DNA of 64,000 nucleotides from Actinomycetota bacterium. Its GTDB lineage: Bacteria > Actinomycetota > UBA4738 > HRBIN12. The position numbers were made by a program, and so were the translations under genes. The notes beneath the pieces were generated by a model that was given only the letters and a program-made list of their open reading frames with translations, was not told the DNA's origin and ran no database searches. The stretch lies in NCBI GenBank assembly GCA_040881665.1, contig JBBECT010000002.1, positions 1 through 64,000 of the forward strand. The letters are read 5' to 3'. This document shows positions 52,417 through 62,553 of this stretch, one piece after another (the first letter of the stretch is position 1; each line of letters opens with the position of its first letter).

Positions 52417-55400
52417 GTGGCGAAGAGCATCCGCAGCACGGTCGTCGCCATCGCGTTCCTGACCCTCGCCCTCCCGGCGGTCCCCGCTGCAGCCCAGCCC
52501 GTCGTGCACCCGGGCCTGACGTCGGAGAACCCGCAGGACGACACCCCGCATGTGGTCGACGGGCGCGTCAACGCGATCGTCCAGACCGGGAACCTAGTCA
52601 TCGCTGCCGGCAACTTCGACCAGGTGCGGAACTCGGGGACCTCGACCTTCCTGACGCGCCGCAACATCTTCGCCTTCGACGCCACGACGGGAGTCGTGGA
52701 CCCCGACTTCAACCCGAACGTGGACGGCGTGATCGAGTCCCTGGTCCTGTCGCCGAACGGGCAGGCCGTCTATCTCGGCGGCGTCTTCAACAACATCAAC
52801 GGCACGCTGCGGCGCAAGGTCGCGAAGCTGAGCGCGAGCACCGGCAACCTGATCACGGCGTTCGAGGCAAACTTCAACGCCGAGGTGCTCGACCTCGAGG
52901 TCGCCAACGACCGTCTCTACGTCGCCGGCGCGTTCACCACGGTGAACGGCTCCACCGGCTCGCTGCGCAGCCACTTCGCCGCCCTCGACCTGAACTCCGG
53001 CGCCGTGGACCCAAACGTGAACCTCCCGTTCACGCAGGCGTTCGAGGGTGACTCCGAGGTGGCGCAGATGGCCCTGTCCCCCGACGGCAGCCGGCTCGTC
53101 GCGATCGGCAACTTCAGGCGCGTGAACGGGAAGGCTCGCGTGCAGCTCGCCGTGCTGAACCTGGCCGAGCCCACGGCCAAGCTCGCGAACTGGAAGACGA
53201 GCTCGTTCGAACCGACGTGCTCGGGCGCGTTCGACTCCTACCCCACCGATGTCGACGTCTCCCCCGACGGAACCTACTTCGCGGTCACGACCACCGGAGC
53301 CTGGCGGCCGAACCTGCTCTGCGACACCGTGTCTCGCTGGGAACTGAACGTCACGGGCACCTCGATCCTGCCGACCTGGATCGACTGGGCGGGCGGAGAC
53401 ACGACCTACAGCGTCTCGCTCAGCGGCCATGCGGTGTACGTCGGCGGGCACTTCCGCTGGTGGAACAACCCCTACACCTCGAACCAAGCGGGCGCCGGGG
53501 CCGTCCCCCGCGAGGGGATCGCCGCTCTCGACCCGGTCAACGGGCTTCCCTTCGACTGGGACCCGGGACGCGATCGGGGTGTGGGCGTGTTCTCGTTCGT
53601 TCCGACCGATGCGGGACTGTGGGTGGGCAGCGACACCGACACGCTCGGGCACGAGAACCACGAGAAGATCGGGTTCCTTCCCCTCGCCGGCGGCGTGACC
53701 GTGCCGCCCAGCGACGTCCCGCAGCTGCCGAACGACCTCTACGTGATGCGCCGGACGAACCAGGGCCAGCTGTTCCGCTACGCCTTCGACGGGACGACGC
53801 TGGGCCCGCGCGTGAAGAAGACGACCGCCGTCAACTGGAACTCGGCCCGCGGGGCCTTCACGGTGAACGACACGCTCTACACGGGGTGGAGCGACGGCAC
53901 ACTGCTGGCTCGCAGCTTCGACGGAACCACGCTCGGTGCCGCGCAGACCGTGGACCTGCACGACCTCGACGTGATCGCGCCGGGAAGCTCGTTCCGTATC
54001 CCCGGCACCACCCTGAACGTCCCGCGCCTCGACGTGCACCTGACCAACGCCACCGGGATGTTCTTCGACCAGGGGCGTCTCTACTACACGGTGCAGAGCG
54101 ACCCACGCCTGTACTACCGGTACTTCACGCCGTCGTCGCGCGTCGTCGGCGCGATGCTGCACGTCGCGGACACCACCGCCGAGAGCGGCATCGACTGGGG
54201 CGGGGTGCGCGGGATGACGATGGCCGGCGATTCCCTCTTCCTGGTCGACGCCTCCGGCGTGTTGTCCGAGGCGGACTTCGGGAACGGAGACCCCAGCGGA
54301 CCCCCGACCTCGATCAGCGGCCCCGGGATCGACGGCGAGACGTGGACGGCGCGCGGGCTCTTCGTCCTCGATCAGCTCGTCGACACCTTCCCGCCCTCGA
54401 CGCCGGGAACGCCCACGGCAGCGAGCGTGCGCGAGGGAGAGGTCGACCTCGCCTGGCAGGCGGCGACCGATTCCGGATCGGACGTGCTGACCTACCGCGT
54501 CTTCCGCAACGGCACCCCGGCCCCGATCGTCGAGTTCGACACCGCGGACCAGGGCCAGGTCACCCACACCGACGTGGGCCTGACGCCGGGGGCCCAGCAC
54601 ACCTACACCGTCGAGGTCGAGGACGCGGCCGGGAACACCGCCACGAGCGCGGTCTCGAACCAGGTCACCGTGCTCGGCCCCGACACCCTCGATCCGACCG
54701 GGCTCGGAACGCCCACCGGGGTCGCGAACGGCAAGACGAAGATCGACCTCCAATGGCAGGCGGCGACCGACGACCGCAGCACGACGCTCACCTACCGGGT
54801 CCTTCGGGACGGCGATCCCACGCCGGTCGGCGAGTTCGATTCCGCGGCAACGGGAACGATCCCCTTCACCGATACGGGACTGGATCCGGGATCGACCCAC
54901 ACCTACGTGATCGAGGTCGAGGACGAGGCCGGGAACACGGCCACGAGCGCCGCGTCCGCTCCGATCACGACCGGCGGCGTGCTGTTCGCCGACGACTTCT
55001 CGTCGGGAAACCTCGCCGCGTGGGACGACATCGACCAGATGACGATCGATAACTCCCAGGGGGGCCTCGCTCCGCCGAGCGCCCGCTACGAGACGGCCGG
55101 CAACAACGCGTCGCTGCGTGTGAACCTCCCGGCGCCGGTCGATGAGATCTGCATGAGCGCCCGGATCCGCGTCTTCGACCGCGGCACCAGCGGCCTCGAC
55201 CTGCTCCGCGTTCGGACCGCCGGCGATGGGAAGGTCACGAAGACCTATGTGAACAGCTCGAACGTCCTCGTCCTGCGTTCCGAGCTGGCCGCCACCCAGA
55301 AGCTGTCGGGGACAACGCTTCCGACCGGATGGAACGAGCTGGAGATGTGCGGCGAGGTCGGGACCACGAGCACCTGGGACCTGTACCTGAACGGCACCAA

Positions 55401-55527
55401 GATCGTCGACGCCTGGCAGGCCGACGTCGGGACCACCGACATCGGCCGGATCCAGATCGGTGACACGAACAGCAAGACCGCCACCGCGAACTGGGACGAC
55501 GTGGTGGCCGACGGCGAGCCGAACTAG
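52417..55527 (+). CDS. secreted propeller protein with two fibronectin III modules, member C
   Basis: The GTG at 52417 has AGGAG eight bases upstream and gives 1036 residues. Signal peptide (STVVAIAFLTLALPAVPA, cut near AAAQ), propeller to about residue 650 with the family signature (Cys before FDSYPTDVD, LLCDTVSRWE, WAGGDTTYSV, YVGGHFRWWNNP), two fibronectin III modules (about 656-752 and 755-850) and the same C-terminal concanavalin-like domain as member B, from FADDFSSGNLAAW to WDDVVADGEPN. This and member D stand in tandem, 140 bp apart. Highly similar sequence in the propeller suggests recent duplication. Confidence 0.8.
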   Translation: MAKSIRSTVVAIAFLTLALPAVPAAAQPVVHPGLTSENPQDDTPHVVDGRVNAIVQTGNLVIAAGNFDQVRNSGTSTFLTRRNIFAFDATTGVVDPDFNPNVDGVIESLVLSPNGQAVYLGGVFNNINGTLRRKVAKLSASTGNLITAFEANFNAEVLDLEVANDRLYVAGAFTTVNGSTGSLRSHFAALDLNSGAVDPNVNLPFTQAFEGDSEVAQMALSPDGSRLVAIGNFRRVNGKARVQLAVLNLAEPTAKLANWKTSSFEPTCSGAFDSYPTDVDVSPDGTYFAVTTTGAWRPNLLCDTVSRWELNVTGTSILPTWIDWAGGDTTYSVSLSGHAVYVGGHFRWWNNPYTSNQAGAGAVPREGIAALDPVNGLPFDWDPGRDRGVGVFSFVPTDAGLWVGSDTDTLGHENHEKIGFLPLAGGVTVPPSDVPQLPNDLYVMRRTNQGQLFRYAFDGTTLGPRVKKTTAVNWNSARGAFTVNDTLYTGWSDGTLLARSFDGTTLGAAQTVDLHDLDVIAPGSSFRIPGTTLNVPRLDVHLTNATGMFFDQGRLYYTVQSDPRLYYRYFTPSSRVVGAMLHVADTTAESGIDWGGVRGMTMAGDSLFLVDASGVLSEADFGNGDPSGPPTSISGPGIDGETWTARGLFVLDQLVDTFPPSTPGTPTAASVREGEVDLAWQAATDSGSDVLTYRVFRNGTPAPIVEFDTADQGQVTHTDVGLTPGAQHTYTVEVEDAAGNTATSAVSNQVTVLGPDTLDPTGLGTPTGVANGKTKIDLQWQAATDDRSTTLTYRVLRDGDPTPVGEFDSAATGTIPFTDTGLDPGSTHTYVIEVEDEAGNTATSAASAPITTGGVLFADDFSSGNLAAWDDIDQMTIDNSQGGLAPPSARYETAGNNASLRVNLPAPVDEICMSARIRVFDRGTSGLDLLRVRTAGDGKVTKTYVNSSNVLVLRSELAATQKLSGTTLPTGWNELEMCGEVGTTSTWDLYLNGTKIVDAWQADVGTTDIGRIQIGDTNSKTATANWDDVVADGEPN

Positions 55528-55666
55528 TTCCTCCGGGTCGTTCCGGAGGAGAAACCGTCCGGGAGGCTTCACGGTCCCCCGATCGGGGTACAGAATCGAC
55601 GCGGGCGAACATGTGTCGGAGCGGCGACGACGGACCGTCGCCGGTGCCAACTCCAATGGGGGAAAA

Positions 55667-57619
55667 GTGCTCGCGAAGAAGCTCGGTTCCATCCTCGGGG
55701 TCGCGACGATCCTGACGGCGGGCATGATCGCCCCGGTCGCGAAGGCGCAGCCCGTCGGGCACCCGATCCTCGTCTCCGAGAACCCGATCGACATCACTCC
55801 GCACGTGCTCGACGGCCAGGTCCGCGCGATCGCGCAGGTCGGCGACCAGGTGGTCGTCGGGGGAACGTTCAGCGAGGTCCGCAACCAAGGCTCCCAGACG
55901 GTGCTGACGCGCCGCAACCTGTTCGCCTTCAGCGCGGCGACCGGCCGGATCGACACCGACTTCAACCCTCGACCCGACGACGTGGTCGAATCACTCCAGC
56001 CGGCGCCCGATGGCGCCCACGTGCTCGTGGGCGGCAGCTTCAACACGATCGACGGGCAATCGCGGCGGAAGGTGGCTCGGATCCGCGCGAGCGACGGGGC
56101 CCTCGACCAAGCCTTCGAAGCCGACTTCGACGCCAAGGTCCTCGACCTGCTCGTGGTCGGGCAGCGGCTCTTCGTGGCGGGGGCGTTCCACGGGGTCGAG
56201 GGGGTGGACCGCGAAGGGCTCGCGGCCGTGGACGTCGCCACGGGCGCGATCGACCCCGGCGTGAACGTGCCGTTCACGCAGCCGTTCCTGGGACAGGGGA
56301 CGCAGGCGGTGCGCAAGATCGATGCGAACCCCGCCGGACGACGGCTCGTGGCGGTCGGGAACTTCACGCGCGTGAACGGCAGGATCCGCTCCCAGGTCGC
56401 CGTCCTGAACATCGCGAAGGCACCGGCGAGGGTGGTTCACTGGCGTGCGCGCGGGTTCGAGGAGGAATGCTCGCCGGCGTTCGACTCCTACATGCGGGAT
56501 GTCGACGTCGACCCGCAGGGGCGCTATTTCGTGGTCGTCACGACCGGCGCCTGGCGCCCCACCCTCCTGTGCGACAGCGCCTCGCGCTGGGAGCTGGGAG
56601 CCAAGAGCCTGAACGTGCAGCCCACGTGGATCGACTGGACCGGCGGGGACACGATCTACTCGGTCTCGACGACGGGAACCGCGGTGTATGTCGGCGGGCA
56701 CTTCCGCTGGTGGAACAACCCCTATGCATCCAACGCCGCGGGTGCGGGAGCCGTACCGCGGGAGGGCATCGCGGCCCTCGACCCCCTCAACGGGCTCCCG
56801 CTGAACTGGGACCCCACACGCGATCGCGGTGTCGGGGTGTTCTCGTTCGTTCCGACCTCCCAGGGGATGTGGGTCGGCAGTGACACGGACGGGCTCGGAG
56901 GTGAGTTCCACTCCCGCGTCGGGTTCTTCCCGCTCGCGGGCGGCAGGAGCGTTCCGCCCAGCGTGGTCGGCACCCTTCCCGGCCAGCTCTACGAGCTACG
57001 CCGCAGCGACGGCAACATGGTGCGCCGCTCGTTCGACGGATCGGACCTCGGTTCGCCATCGACGGTCGCGCCCGGCGTGAACTGGGCCACCGCACGAGGA
57101 TCCTTCGAGGTGAGCGGGGTGCTGTACACGGGCCGAGACGACGGGCGGCTGATCGCGCGAACCTTCGACGGGACGAACACCGGCCCGGCCCAGACGGTCG
57201 AGCTGTACGACCTGGACAGCCGGGATCCGGCCAGCGCGTTCCGCATCCCCGGCACGAACCTTCCCGTCCCCCGGTTCGATCGCCATCTGATGAACGCGAC
57301 CGGGATGTTCTTCGATCAGGGGCGCCTGTACTACACCGTCGCCGGAGAGCCGCGCCTGTACTACCGCTACTTCACCCCCTCCTCGAGGATCGTCGGTGCG
57401 GTCCTGCACGTCGCCGATACCTCCGGCGCGAATGGGATCGACTACGGCTCGCTGCAGGGCATGACGATGGCTGACGGGCAGCTCTTCGTGGTCGACGCCG
57501 CCGACCGGCTCGCCTCCGCCCCGTTCACGAACGGCGTTCCCGACGGACCGGCCACGCCGATCAGCGGCCCGGGGATCGACGGGATCGACTGGACATCACG
57601 CGGCCTGTTCGTCTCCTGA
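55667..57619 (+). CDS. secreted beta-propeller protein, member D
   Basis: A GTG at 55667 behind GGGGGA gives 650 residues; the open frame upstream has no signal peptide of its own. Signal sequence (LGSILGVATILTAGMIAPVA, cut near KAQP), then the propeller only, with Cys before FDSYMRDVD, LLCDSASRWE, WTGGDTIYSV, YVGGHFRWWNNP and RLYYTVAGEPRLYYRYF. It ends where members B and C begin their fibronectin region. Closest in sequence to member C. Probably secreted and soluble, or held to the surface by partners. Confidence 0.8.
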   Translation: MLAKKLGSILGVATILTAGMIAPVAKAQPVGHPILVSENPIDITPHVLDGQVRAIAQVGDQVVVGGTFSEVRNQGSQTVLTRRNLFAFSAATGRIDTDFNPRPDDVVESLQPAPDGAHVLVGGSFNTIDGQSRRKVARIRASDGALDQAFEADFDAKVLDLLVVGQRLFVAGAFHGVEGVDREGLAAVDVATGAIDPGVNVPFTQPFLGQGTQAVRKIDANPAGRRLVAVGNFTRVNGRIRSQVAVLNIAKAPARVVHWRARGFEEECSPAFDSYMRDVDVDPQGRYFVVVTTGAWRPTLLCDSASRWELGAKSLNVQPTWIDWTGGDTIYSVSTTGTAVYVGGHFRWWNNPYASNAAGAGAVPREGIAALDPLNGLPLNWDPTRDRGVGVFSFVPTSQGMWVGSDTDGLGGEFHSRVGFFPLAGGRSVPPSVVGTLPGQLYELRRSDGNMVRRSFDGSDLGSPSTVAPGVNWATARGSFEVSGVLYTGRDDGRLIARTFDGTNTGPAQTVELYDLDSRDPASAFRIPGTNLPVPRFDRHLMNATGMFFDQGRLYYTVAGEPRLYYRYFTPSSRIVGAVLHVADTSGANGIDYGSLQGMTMADGQLFVVDAADRLASAPFTNGVPDGPATPISGPGIDGIDWTSRGLFVS

Positions 57620-57719
57620 CCGGCACGTCGGCCGGCCCCTCCGACACTCCCCGCCACCGTGTTCGAGGCTCCTTCATGCTCTATCGTCGTGCGCACCGAC
57701 GCGGGGAGGGATCAACCGG

Positions 57720-58745
57720 ATGCAGCTCGGCATGATCGGACTCGGACGGATGGGCGCGAACATGGTGCGCCGCCTGCACCGAAGCGGGCACGAGTGCGTC
57801 GTCTACGACGTCCATCCCCCAGCGGTGCAGACCCTGGTCGCCGACGGGGCCACGGGGGCAGGCTCGCTCGAGGAGTTCGTCGGCGCCCTCTCCCCTCCCC
57901 GTCACGTGTGGCTCATGGTCCCGGCCGCGGTCGTCGATCCGACGCTGGCCGGCCTCGTTCCCCTGCTGCAGGCCGACGACGCCGTGATCGACGGCGGGAA
58001 CTCCTACTACCACGACGACCTGCGCCGGGCGAAGGATCTCGCCCCGAAGTCGTTGCACTACGTCGATGTCGGGGTGAGCGGCGGCGTCTGGGGTCTCGAT
58101 CGCGGCTACTGCATGATGATCGGCGGCGAGGACGCGATCGTCGATCGCCTCGATCCCGTGTTCGCGGCCCTGGCGCCCGGCGTCGACGCCGCACCGCGCA
58201 CCGAGGGCCGCACCGGGGATCCCTCCCGGGCCGAGCAGGGCTACCTGCACTGTGGTCCCAACGGCGCCGGCCACTTCGTGAAGATGGTGCATAACGGGAT
58301 CGAGTACGGCCTGATGGCCGCCTACGCCGAGGGACTCAACGTGCTCGAGAACGCCGACGTCGGCAACCGGACGCGCGACGTTGACGCCGAGACCACGCCG
58401 CTGCGCGATCCCGACCTGTATCGCTACGACCTCTCCCTGCCCGACATCACCGAGGTCTGGCGTCGAGGCAGCGTCGTCTCCTCGTGGCTGCTCGACCTGA
58501 CGGCGGAAGCACTCGCGGAACACCCGACGCTCGAAGGGTTCGAGGGACGCGTCTCGGACTCGGGTGAAGGCCGCTGGACCGTGCTCGCGGCCGTGGACGA
58601 AGGGGTGCCGGTCCCGGTGATCAGCGCCGCTCTGTTCGACCGGTTCACGAGCCGCGAGGCCGCCGAGTTCGAGCACAAGGTGCTGTCGGCGATGCGGTTC
58701 GGGTTCGGCGGTCACCTCGAGAAGCTCGAGGACGGCTCCTCGTGA
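57720..58745 (+). CDS. gnd: 6-phosphogluconate dehydrogenase (decarboxylating)
   Basis: 341 residues, the short GndA/NAD-type form. The dinucleotide fold begins [18 protein letters not shown]; further motifs are [34 protein letters not shown] and [20 protein letters not shown] with the catalytic Lys. It converts 6-phosphogluconate to ribulose 5-phosphate. GGGAGG lies upstream of the ATG. Its TGA overlaps the GTG of zwf by four bases, so the two oxidative pentose-phosphate enzymes are translated together. Confidence 0.93.
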   Translation: MQLGMIGLGRMGANMVRRLHRSGHECVVYDVHPPAVQTLVADGATGAGSLEEFVGALSPPRHVWLMVPAAVVDPTLAGLVPLLQADDAVIDGGNSYYHDDLRRAKDLAPKSLHYVDVGVSGGVWGLDRGYCMMIGGEDAIVDRLDPVFAALAPGVDAAPRTEGRTGDPSRAEQGYLHCGPNGAGHFVKMVHNGIEYGLMAAYAEGLNVLENADVGNRTRDVDAETTPLRDPDLYRYDLSLPDITEVWRRGSVVSSWLLDLTAEALAEHPTLEGFEGRVSDSGEGRWTVLAAVDEGVPVPVISAALFDRFTSREAAEFEHKVLSAMRFGFGGHLEKLEDGSS

Positions 58746-60124
58746 GCCATGACGCCCAGGCCGACGCCCTCGTGTTCTTCGGCGCGACGGGCGACCTCGC
58801 CTACAAACAGATCTTCCCCGCGCTGCAGTCGATGGTCCGTCACGGCACGCTCGACATCCCGGTGATCGGCGTCGCGAAGGCCGGGTGGACCCTCGACGAT
58901 CTCTGCAAGCGAGCGCGCGAGAGCGTAACGGCCCATCCGGGCGGGCTCGACGAGCACGCGTTCGCCACGCTGATGAAACTGCTGCGGTACGTGGACGGGG
59001 ACTACAACGATCCCGCGACGTTCGCGGACCTGCGCACGAAGCTGGGCGATGCCCGCAGGCCGATGCACTACCTCGCGATCCCTCCCAGCCTGTTCCCCGT
59101 GGTGATCGAGGCGCTCGGGTCGAGCGAGTCCGCGAAGGATGCCCGCGTCGTCGTCGAGAAGCCGTTCGGGCACGACCTCGCCAGCGCCCGGCGCCTGAAC
59201 GGGGTGCTCCACTCGGTGTTCGACGAGCGTTCGATCTTCCGGATCGACCACTACCTCGGGAAGGACCCGGTTCAGAACCTCTTCTACTTCCGGTTCGCGA
59301 ACACGTTCCTCGAACCCGTGTGGAACCGGCGATACGTCCACAGCGTGCAGATCACGATGGCCGAGGACTTCGACGTGGCCGATCGAGGCGCGTTCTACGA
59401 CTCCGTCGGCGCGGTCCGGGACGTCGTGCAGAACCACCTACTCCAGCTGACGGCGATGGTCGCGATGGAACCGCCCGCGAGCGCCGAACAGGACTCGATC
59501 CGCAACGAGCGGGCGAAGATCATGGAGACGATCTCCCCGCTCCGGCCCCGCGACGTCGTTCGCGGGCAGTACGAGGGATACCGATCGGTCGAGGGGGTGC
59601 GTGCCGATTCCACGATGGAGACCTACGTCGCGATGCGGTTCCACGTCGACACCTGGCGCTGGCAGGGCGTTCCGTTCCTGATCCGCGCGGGCAAGTGCCT
59701 CCCGGTGACGACCACCGAGGTCGCCGTGGAGCTGAAGCGGCCTCCCTCGACGGTGTTCCCCGACGTGGCCAAGGGGCACCCGAACATGTTCCGGTTCCAG
59801 GTGACGCCCGGGTTCAAGATCTCGCTCGACGCCCGGGCGAAGCAGCAGGCGGCGGGGCTCGTGGGCGAGGACGTCGACGTCGACTTCGCGAACCGGCCCT
59901 CCGACGACCTTCCTCCCTACGAGCGACTGCTCCACGAGGCGGCACGCGGCGACCAGACCCAGTTCGCACGGCAGGACACCGTCGAAGCCGCCTGGCGGAT
60001 CGTCGACCCGATCCTCGACGACGCGGTGCCCGTTGTCCCCTACGCGAAGGGGAGCTGGGGTCCGGCCGAAGCCGACGAACTGACCGAGCACGTCGGCGGC
60101 TGGCACGCGCCGGACATGGACTGA
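58742..60124 (+). CDS. zwf: glucose-6-phosphate 1-dehydrogenase
   Basis: 460 residues. The NADP fold starts [20 protein letters not shown]; the active-site block [15 protein letters not shown] carries the catalytic His and Lys, and [14 protein letters not shown] completes the C-terminal lobe. The GTG at 58742 overlaps the gnd stop (GTGA). First step of the oxidative pentose-phosphate pathway. The usual actinobacterial partner OpcA is not next to it; a HAD phosphatase gene follows after eight bases. Confidence 0.95.
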   Translation: MSHDAQADALVFFGATGDLAYKQIFPALQSMVRHGTLDIPVIGVAKAGWTLDDLCKRARESVTAHPGGLDEHAFATLMKLLRYVDGDYNDPATFADLRTKLGDARRPMHYLAIPPSLFPVVIEALGSSESAKDARVVVEKPFGHDLASARRLNGVLHSVFDERSIFRIDHYLGKDPVQNLFYFRFANTFLEPVWNRRYVHSVQITMAEDFDVADRGAFYDSVGAVRDVVQNHLLQLTAMVAMEPPASAEQDSIRNERAKIMETISPLRPRDVVRGQYEGYRSVEGVRADSTMETYVAMRFHVDTWRWQGVPFLIRAGKCLPVTTTEVAVELKRPPSTVFPDVAKGHPNMFRFQVTPGFKISLDARAKQQAAGLVGEDVDVDFANRPSDDLPPYERLLHEAARGDQTQFARQDTVEAAWRIVDPILDDAVPVVPYAKGSWGPAEADELTEHVGGWHAPDMD

Positions 60125-60131
60125 CCCGCGC

Positions 60132-60812
60132 GTGGCCGATCGCGAGCGCGTCGTCGCCCTGACCGACGTCGACGACACGCTGCTGGACAACGACCGGGTC
60201 ACCGCCGACCTGCGGGCGCACCTGGATGCGACGTTCGGCGTTCCGCTCCGCGAGCGGTACTTCGAGATCTTCGAGCAGATCCGCGAGGACGAGGGCTTCG
60301 CCGACTACCTCGGCGCCCTCCAGCGCTATCGGCTCACGAACCTGCACGATCCGCGCGTGCTCGAGATGTCGTCCTGGCTCGTCGACTACCCCTTCGCCGA
60401 GCGCGTGCTCCCCGGGGCGCTCGACGCCGTGCGCCGGCTCGAGCGGCTCGGAACGACCGCGATCCTCTCCGACGGCGACGCGGTCTTCCAGCCGCGCAAG
60501 ATCGTGCGCTCGGGGCTGTGGGACGCGGTCGCCGGGAACGTGTTGATCTACGTGCACAAGGAGGAACAGCTCGCGTACGTCGAGCGCCGATTCCCCGCCG
60601 AGCGCTACGTCGTGCTCGACGACAAGCTGCGCATCCTCACGGTGATCAAGCAGGCGTGGGCTGAACGGGTCACGACCGTGTTCGTCCGCCAGGGGCACTA
60701 CGCCCTCGACCCGGACATCGTGGGCGCCTACCCCGCGGCGGACGTGACCGTCGACGCGATCGCCGACGTCGCCGCCCTCACCGACCGCGACCTCGGGCGG
60801 CTCGCCCGATAG
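60132..60812 (+). CDS. HAD superfamily hydrolase
   Basis: 226 residues with HAD motif I LTDVDDTLLDND (nucleophile Asp), a helical cap (about residues 30-85), motif II in TAILSDGDAV, the basic residue in HKEEQLAYV, and motif IV in YVVLDDKLR. Probably a sugar-phosphate phosphatase in view of its place between zwf and pgi, but the substrate cannot be read from sequence. GTG start; the gene follows zwf by seven bases. Confidence 0.8.
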   Translation: MADRERVVALTDVDDTLLDNDRVTADLRAHLDATFGVPLRERYFEIFEQIREDEGFADYLGALQRYRLTNLHDPRVLEMSSWLVDYPFAERVLPGALDAVRRLERLGTTAILSDGDAVFQPRKIVRSGLWDAVAGNVLIYVHKEEQLAYVERRFPAERYVVLDDKLRILTVIKQAWAERVTTVFVRQGHYALDPDIVGAYPAADVTVDAIADVAALTDRDLGRLAR

Positions 60813-60826
60813 GTCGATGTATACAA

Positions 60827-60851
60827 GAGTTACCCCGAGTTATCCGAGTTA
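60827..60851. repeat. three GAGTTA repeats before pgi
   Basis: GAGTTA occurs at 60827, 60837 and 60846, 10 and 9 bases apart, that is on the same face of the helix, in the gap between the HAD and pgi genes. This spacing suits a regulator binding site for pgi. TAAACT at 60865-60870 could be the -10 box of a pgi promoter. Confidence 0.4.
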
Positions 60852-60902
60852 CGTCCGAGGTCGGTAAACTCCGCATACTTCGGCGCGAGGAGGGATCCGA
60901 CC

Positions 60903-62543
60903 CTGGATACGGAACGACTGCGCCTGCGTCCTGCGTACCGTGCGCTCGAGGAGCACCACGCCGAGCTCGCCCCCCGGACGTTGAAGGAGCTGTTCGCCCA
61001 GGATCCGGGCCGGGGAACCCGCATGGCCCTCGAGGCCGAGGGCCTGTACCTGGACTACTCCAAGCATCGGGCGACCGACGAGACCCTCCGTCTCCTGGTT
61101 CGGCTCGCCGAGGAGTCCGGCCTGCGGGCACGGATCGACGCGATGTTCGCCGGGGAGCACATCAACGTCTCGGAGGACCGCGCGGTGCTCCACGTCGCCC
61201 TTCGGGCGCCGCGCGACGCAGAGCTCGTGGCCGACGGCGCCGAGGTCGTCCCGGAGGTGCACGCCGTCCTCGACCGGATGGCGGGGCTCGCCGAGCGGAT
61301 CCGCTCGGGCGCATGGACCGGGCACACCGGCAAGCCGATCCGCAACGTGATCAACATCGGGATCGGTGGCTCGGACCTCGGGCCCGTGATGGCCTACGAG
61401 GCGCTGCGACACTACGCGCGACGGGACATGACGTTCCGTTTCATCTCGAACATCGACGGGACCGACCTCGTCGAGGCGACGCGTGACCTCGACCCCGCGG
61501 AAACCCTCTTCGTCGTGTGCTCCAAGAGCTGGAGCACGCTCGAGACCCTGACGAACGCCACGAGCGCTCGCGACTGGCTGCTCGCGGGACTGGGCGGCGA
61601 CGAAGCGGCGGTCGCGAAGCACTTCGTCGCCGTCTCGACCAACGCCGAGGGCGTGGCGGGGTTCGGGATCGACACCGACAACATGTTCGGGTTCTGGGAC
61701 TGGGTCGGCGGCCGCTACTCGGTCGACTCTGCGATCGGAGTGTCGCTGATGATCGCGATCGGACCCGAGCGGTTCCGCGAGATGCTCCATGGGTTCCACG
61801 CGATCGACGAGCACTTCCGCTCGGCGCCGTTCGAGCGAAACCTCCCCGTGCTGATGGGGGTGCTCTCGGTGTGGTACGCGACGTTCTTCGGCGCGCAGAC
61901 CCTCGCGGTGCTCCCCTACGACCACTACCTCGGGCGGTTCCCCGCCTACCTGCAGCAGCTCGAGATGGAGAGCAACGGCAAGCACGTGACGCTCGAGGGC
62001 GTCCCCGTCGACCACGACACCGGGCAGATCGTATGGGGACAGCCCGGCACGAACGGCCAACACGCCTTCTACCAGCTGATCCACCAGGGGACGCGCCTGA
62101 TCCCGTGCGATCTCATCGGGTTCACCCGCACGCTGAATGAGGTCGGCAACCACCACGACCTCCTGACCGCGAACCTGATCGCCCAGACCGAAGCGCTGGC
62201 GTTCGGCCGGAGCGCGGACGAGCTCCGGGCCGCCGGGGTTCCCGAGGCGCAGATCCCCCACCGGGTGTGCGAGGGGAACCGGCCCACCACGACCCTGCTC
62301 GCCCGCGAGCTGACGCCCGAGACACTCGGCAAACTGATTGCGCTCTACGAGCACCACGTCTTCGTCCAGGGCACGATCTGGTCGATCGACTCCTTCGACC
62401 AGTGGGGGGTCGAGCTCGGCAAGATCCTCGCGAACCGTGTGATCCCCGAGCTCGGAGCGGCCGAAGTTCCCGACCTGACGCACGACTCCTCGACGAACGC
62501 CCTGATCCGCCGCTACCGCCGCGACAACGACCGCCCCGTGTGA
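60903..62543 (+). CDS. pgi: glucose-6-phosphate isomerase
   Basis: The TTG at 60981 would remove the conserved N terminus, while the in-frame sequence before it ([18 protein letters not shown]) matches the family start. No ATG, GTG or TTG lies there; a CTG at 60903 has AGGAGG nine bases upstream and gives 546 residues, the normal length. Core motifs are [19 protein letters not shown], the Ser-rich phosphate site in [13 protein letters not shown], and [12 protein letters not shown] with the catalytic Lys near the end. It interconverts glucose 6-phosphate and fructose 6-phosphate, completing the cluster with gnd and zwf. Confidence 0.93.
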   Translation: MDTERLRLRPAYRALEEHHAELAPRTLKELFAQDPGRGTRMALEAEGLYLDYSKHRATDETLRLLVRLAEESGLRARIDAMFAGEHINVSEDRAVLHVALRAPRDAELVADGAEVVPEVHAVLDRMAGLAERIRSGAWTGHTGKPIRNVINIGIGGSDLGPVMAYEALRHYARRDMTFRFISNIDGTDLVEATRDLDPAETLFVVCSKSWSTLETLTNATSARDWLLAGLGGDEAAVAKHFVAVSTNAEGVAGFGIDTDNMFGFWDWVGGRYSVDSAIGVSLMIAIGPERFREMLHGFHAIDEHFRSAPFERNLPVLMGVLSVWYATFFGAQTLAVLPYDHYLGRFPAYLQQLEMESNGKHVTLEGVPVDHDTGQIVWGQPGTNGQHAFYQLIHQGTRLIPCDLIGFTRTLNEVGNHHDLLTANLIAQTEALAFGRSADELRAAGVPEAQIPHRVCEGNRPTTTLLARELTPETLGKLIALYEHHVFVQGTIWSIDSFDQWGVELGKILANRVIPELGAAEVPDLTHDSSTNALIRRYRRDNDRPV

Positions 62544-62553
62544 GCTGAGCGGA

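Noticed and set aside
55529-55550. Perfect 8-bp hairpin (TCCTCCGG / CCGGAGGA) right behind member C
   Set aside because: No T run follows on either strand, and such short GC hairpins are frequent in this DNA. It may be a weak terminator but evidence is thin.
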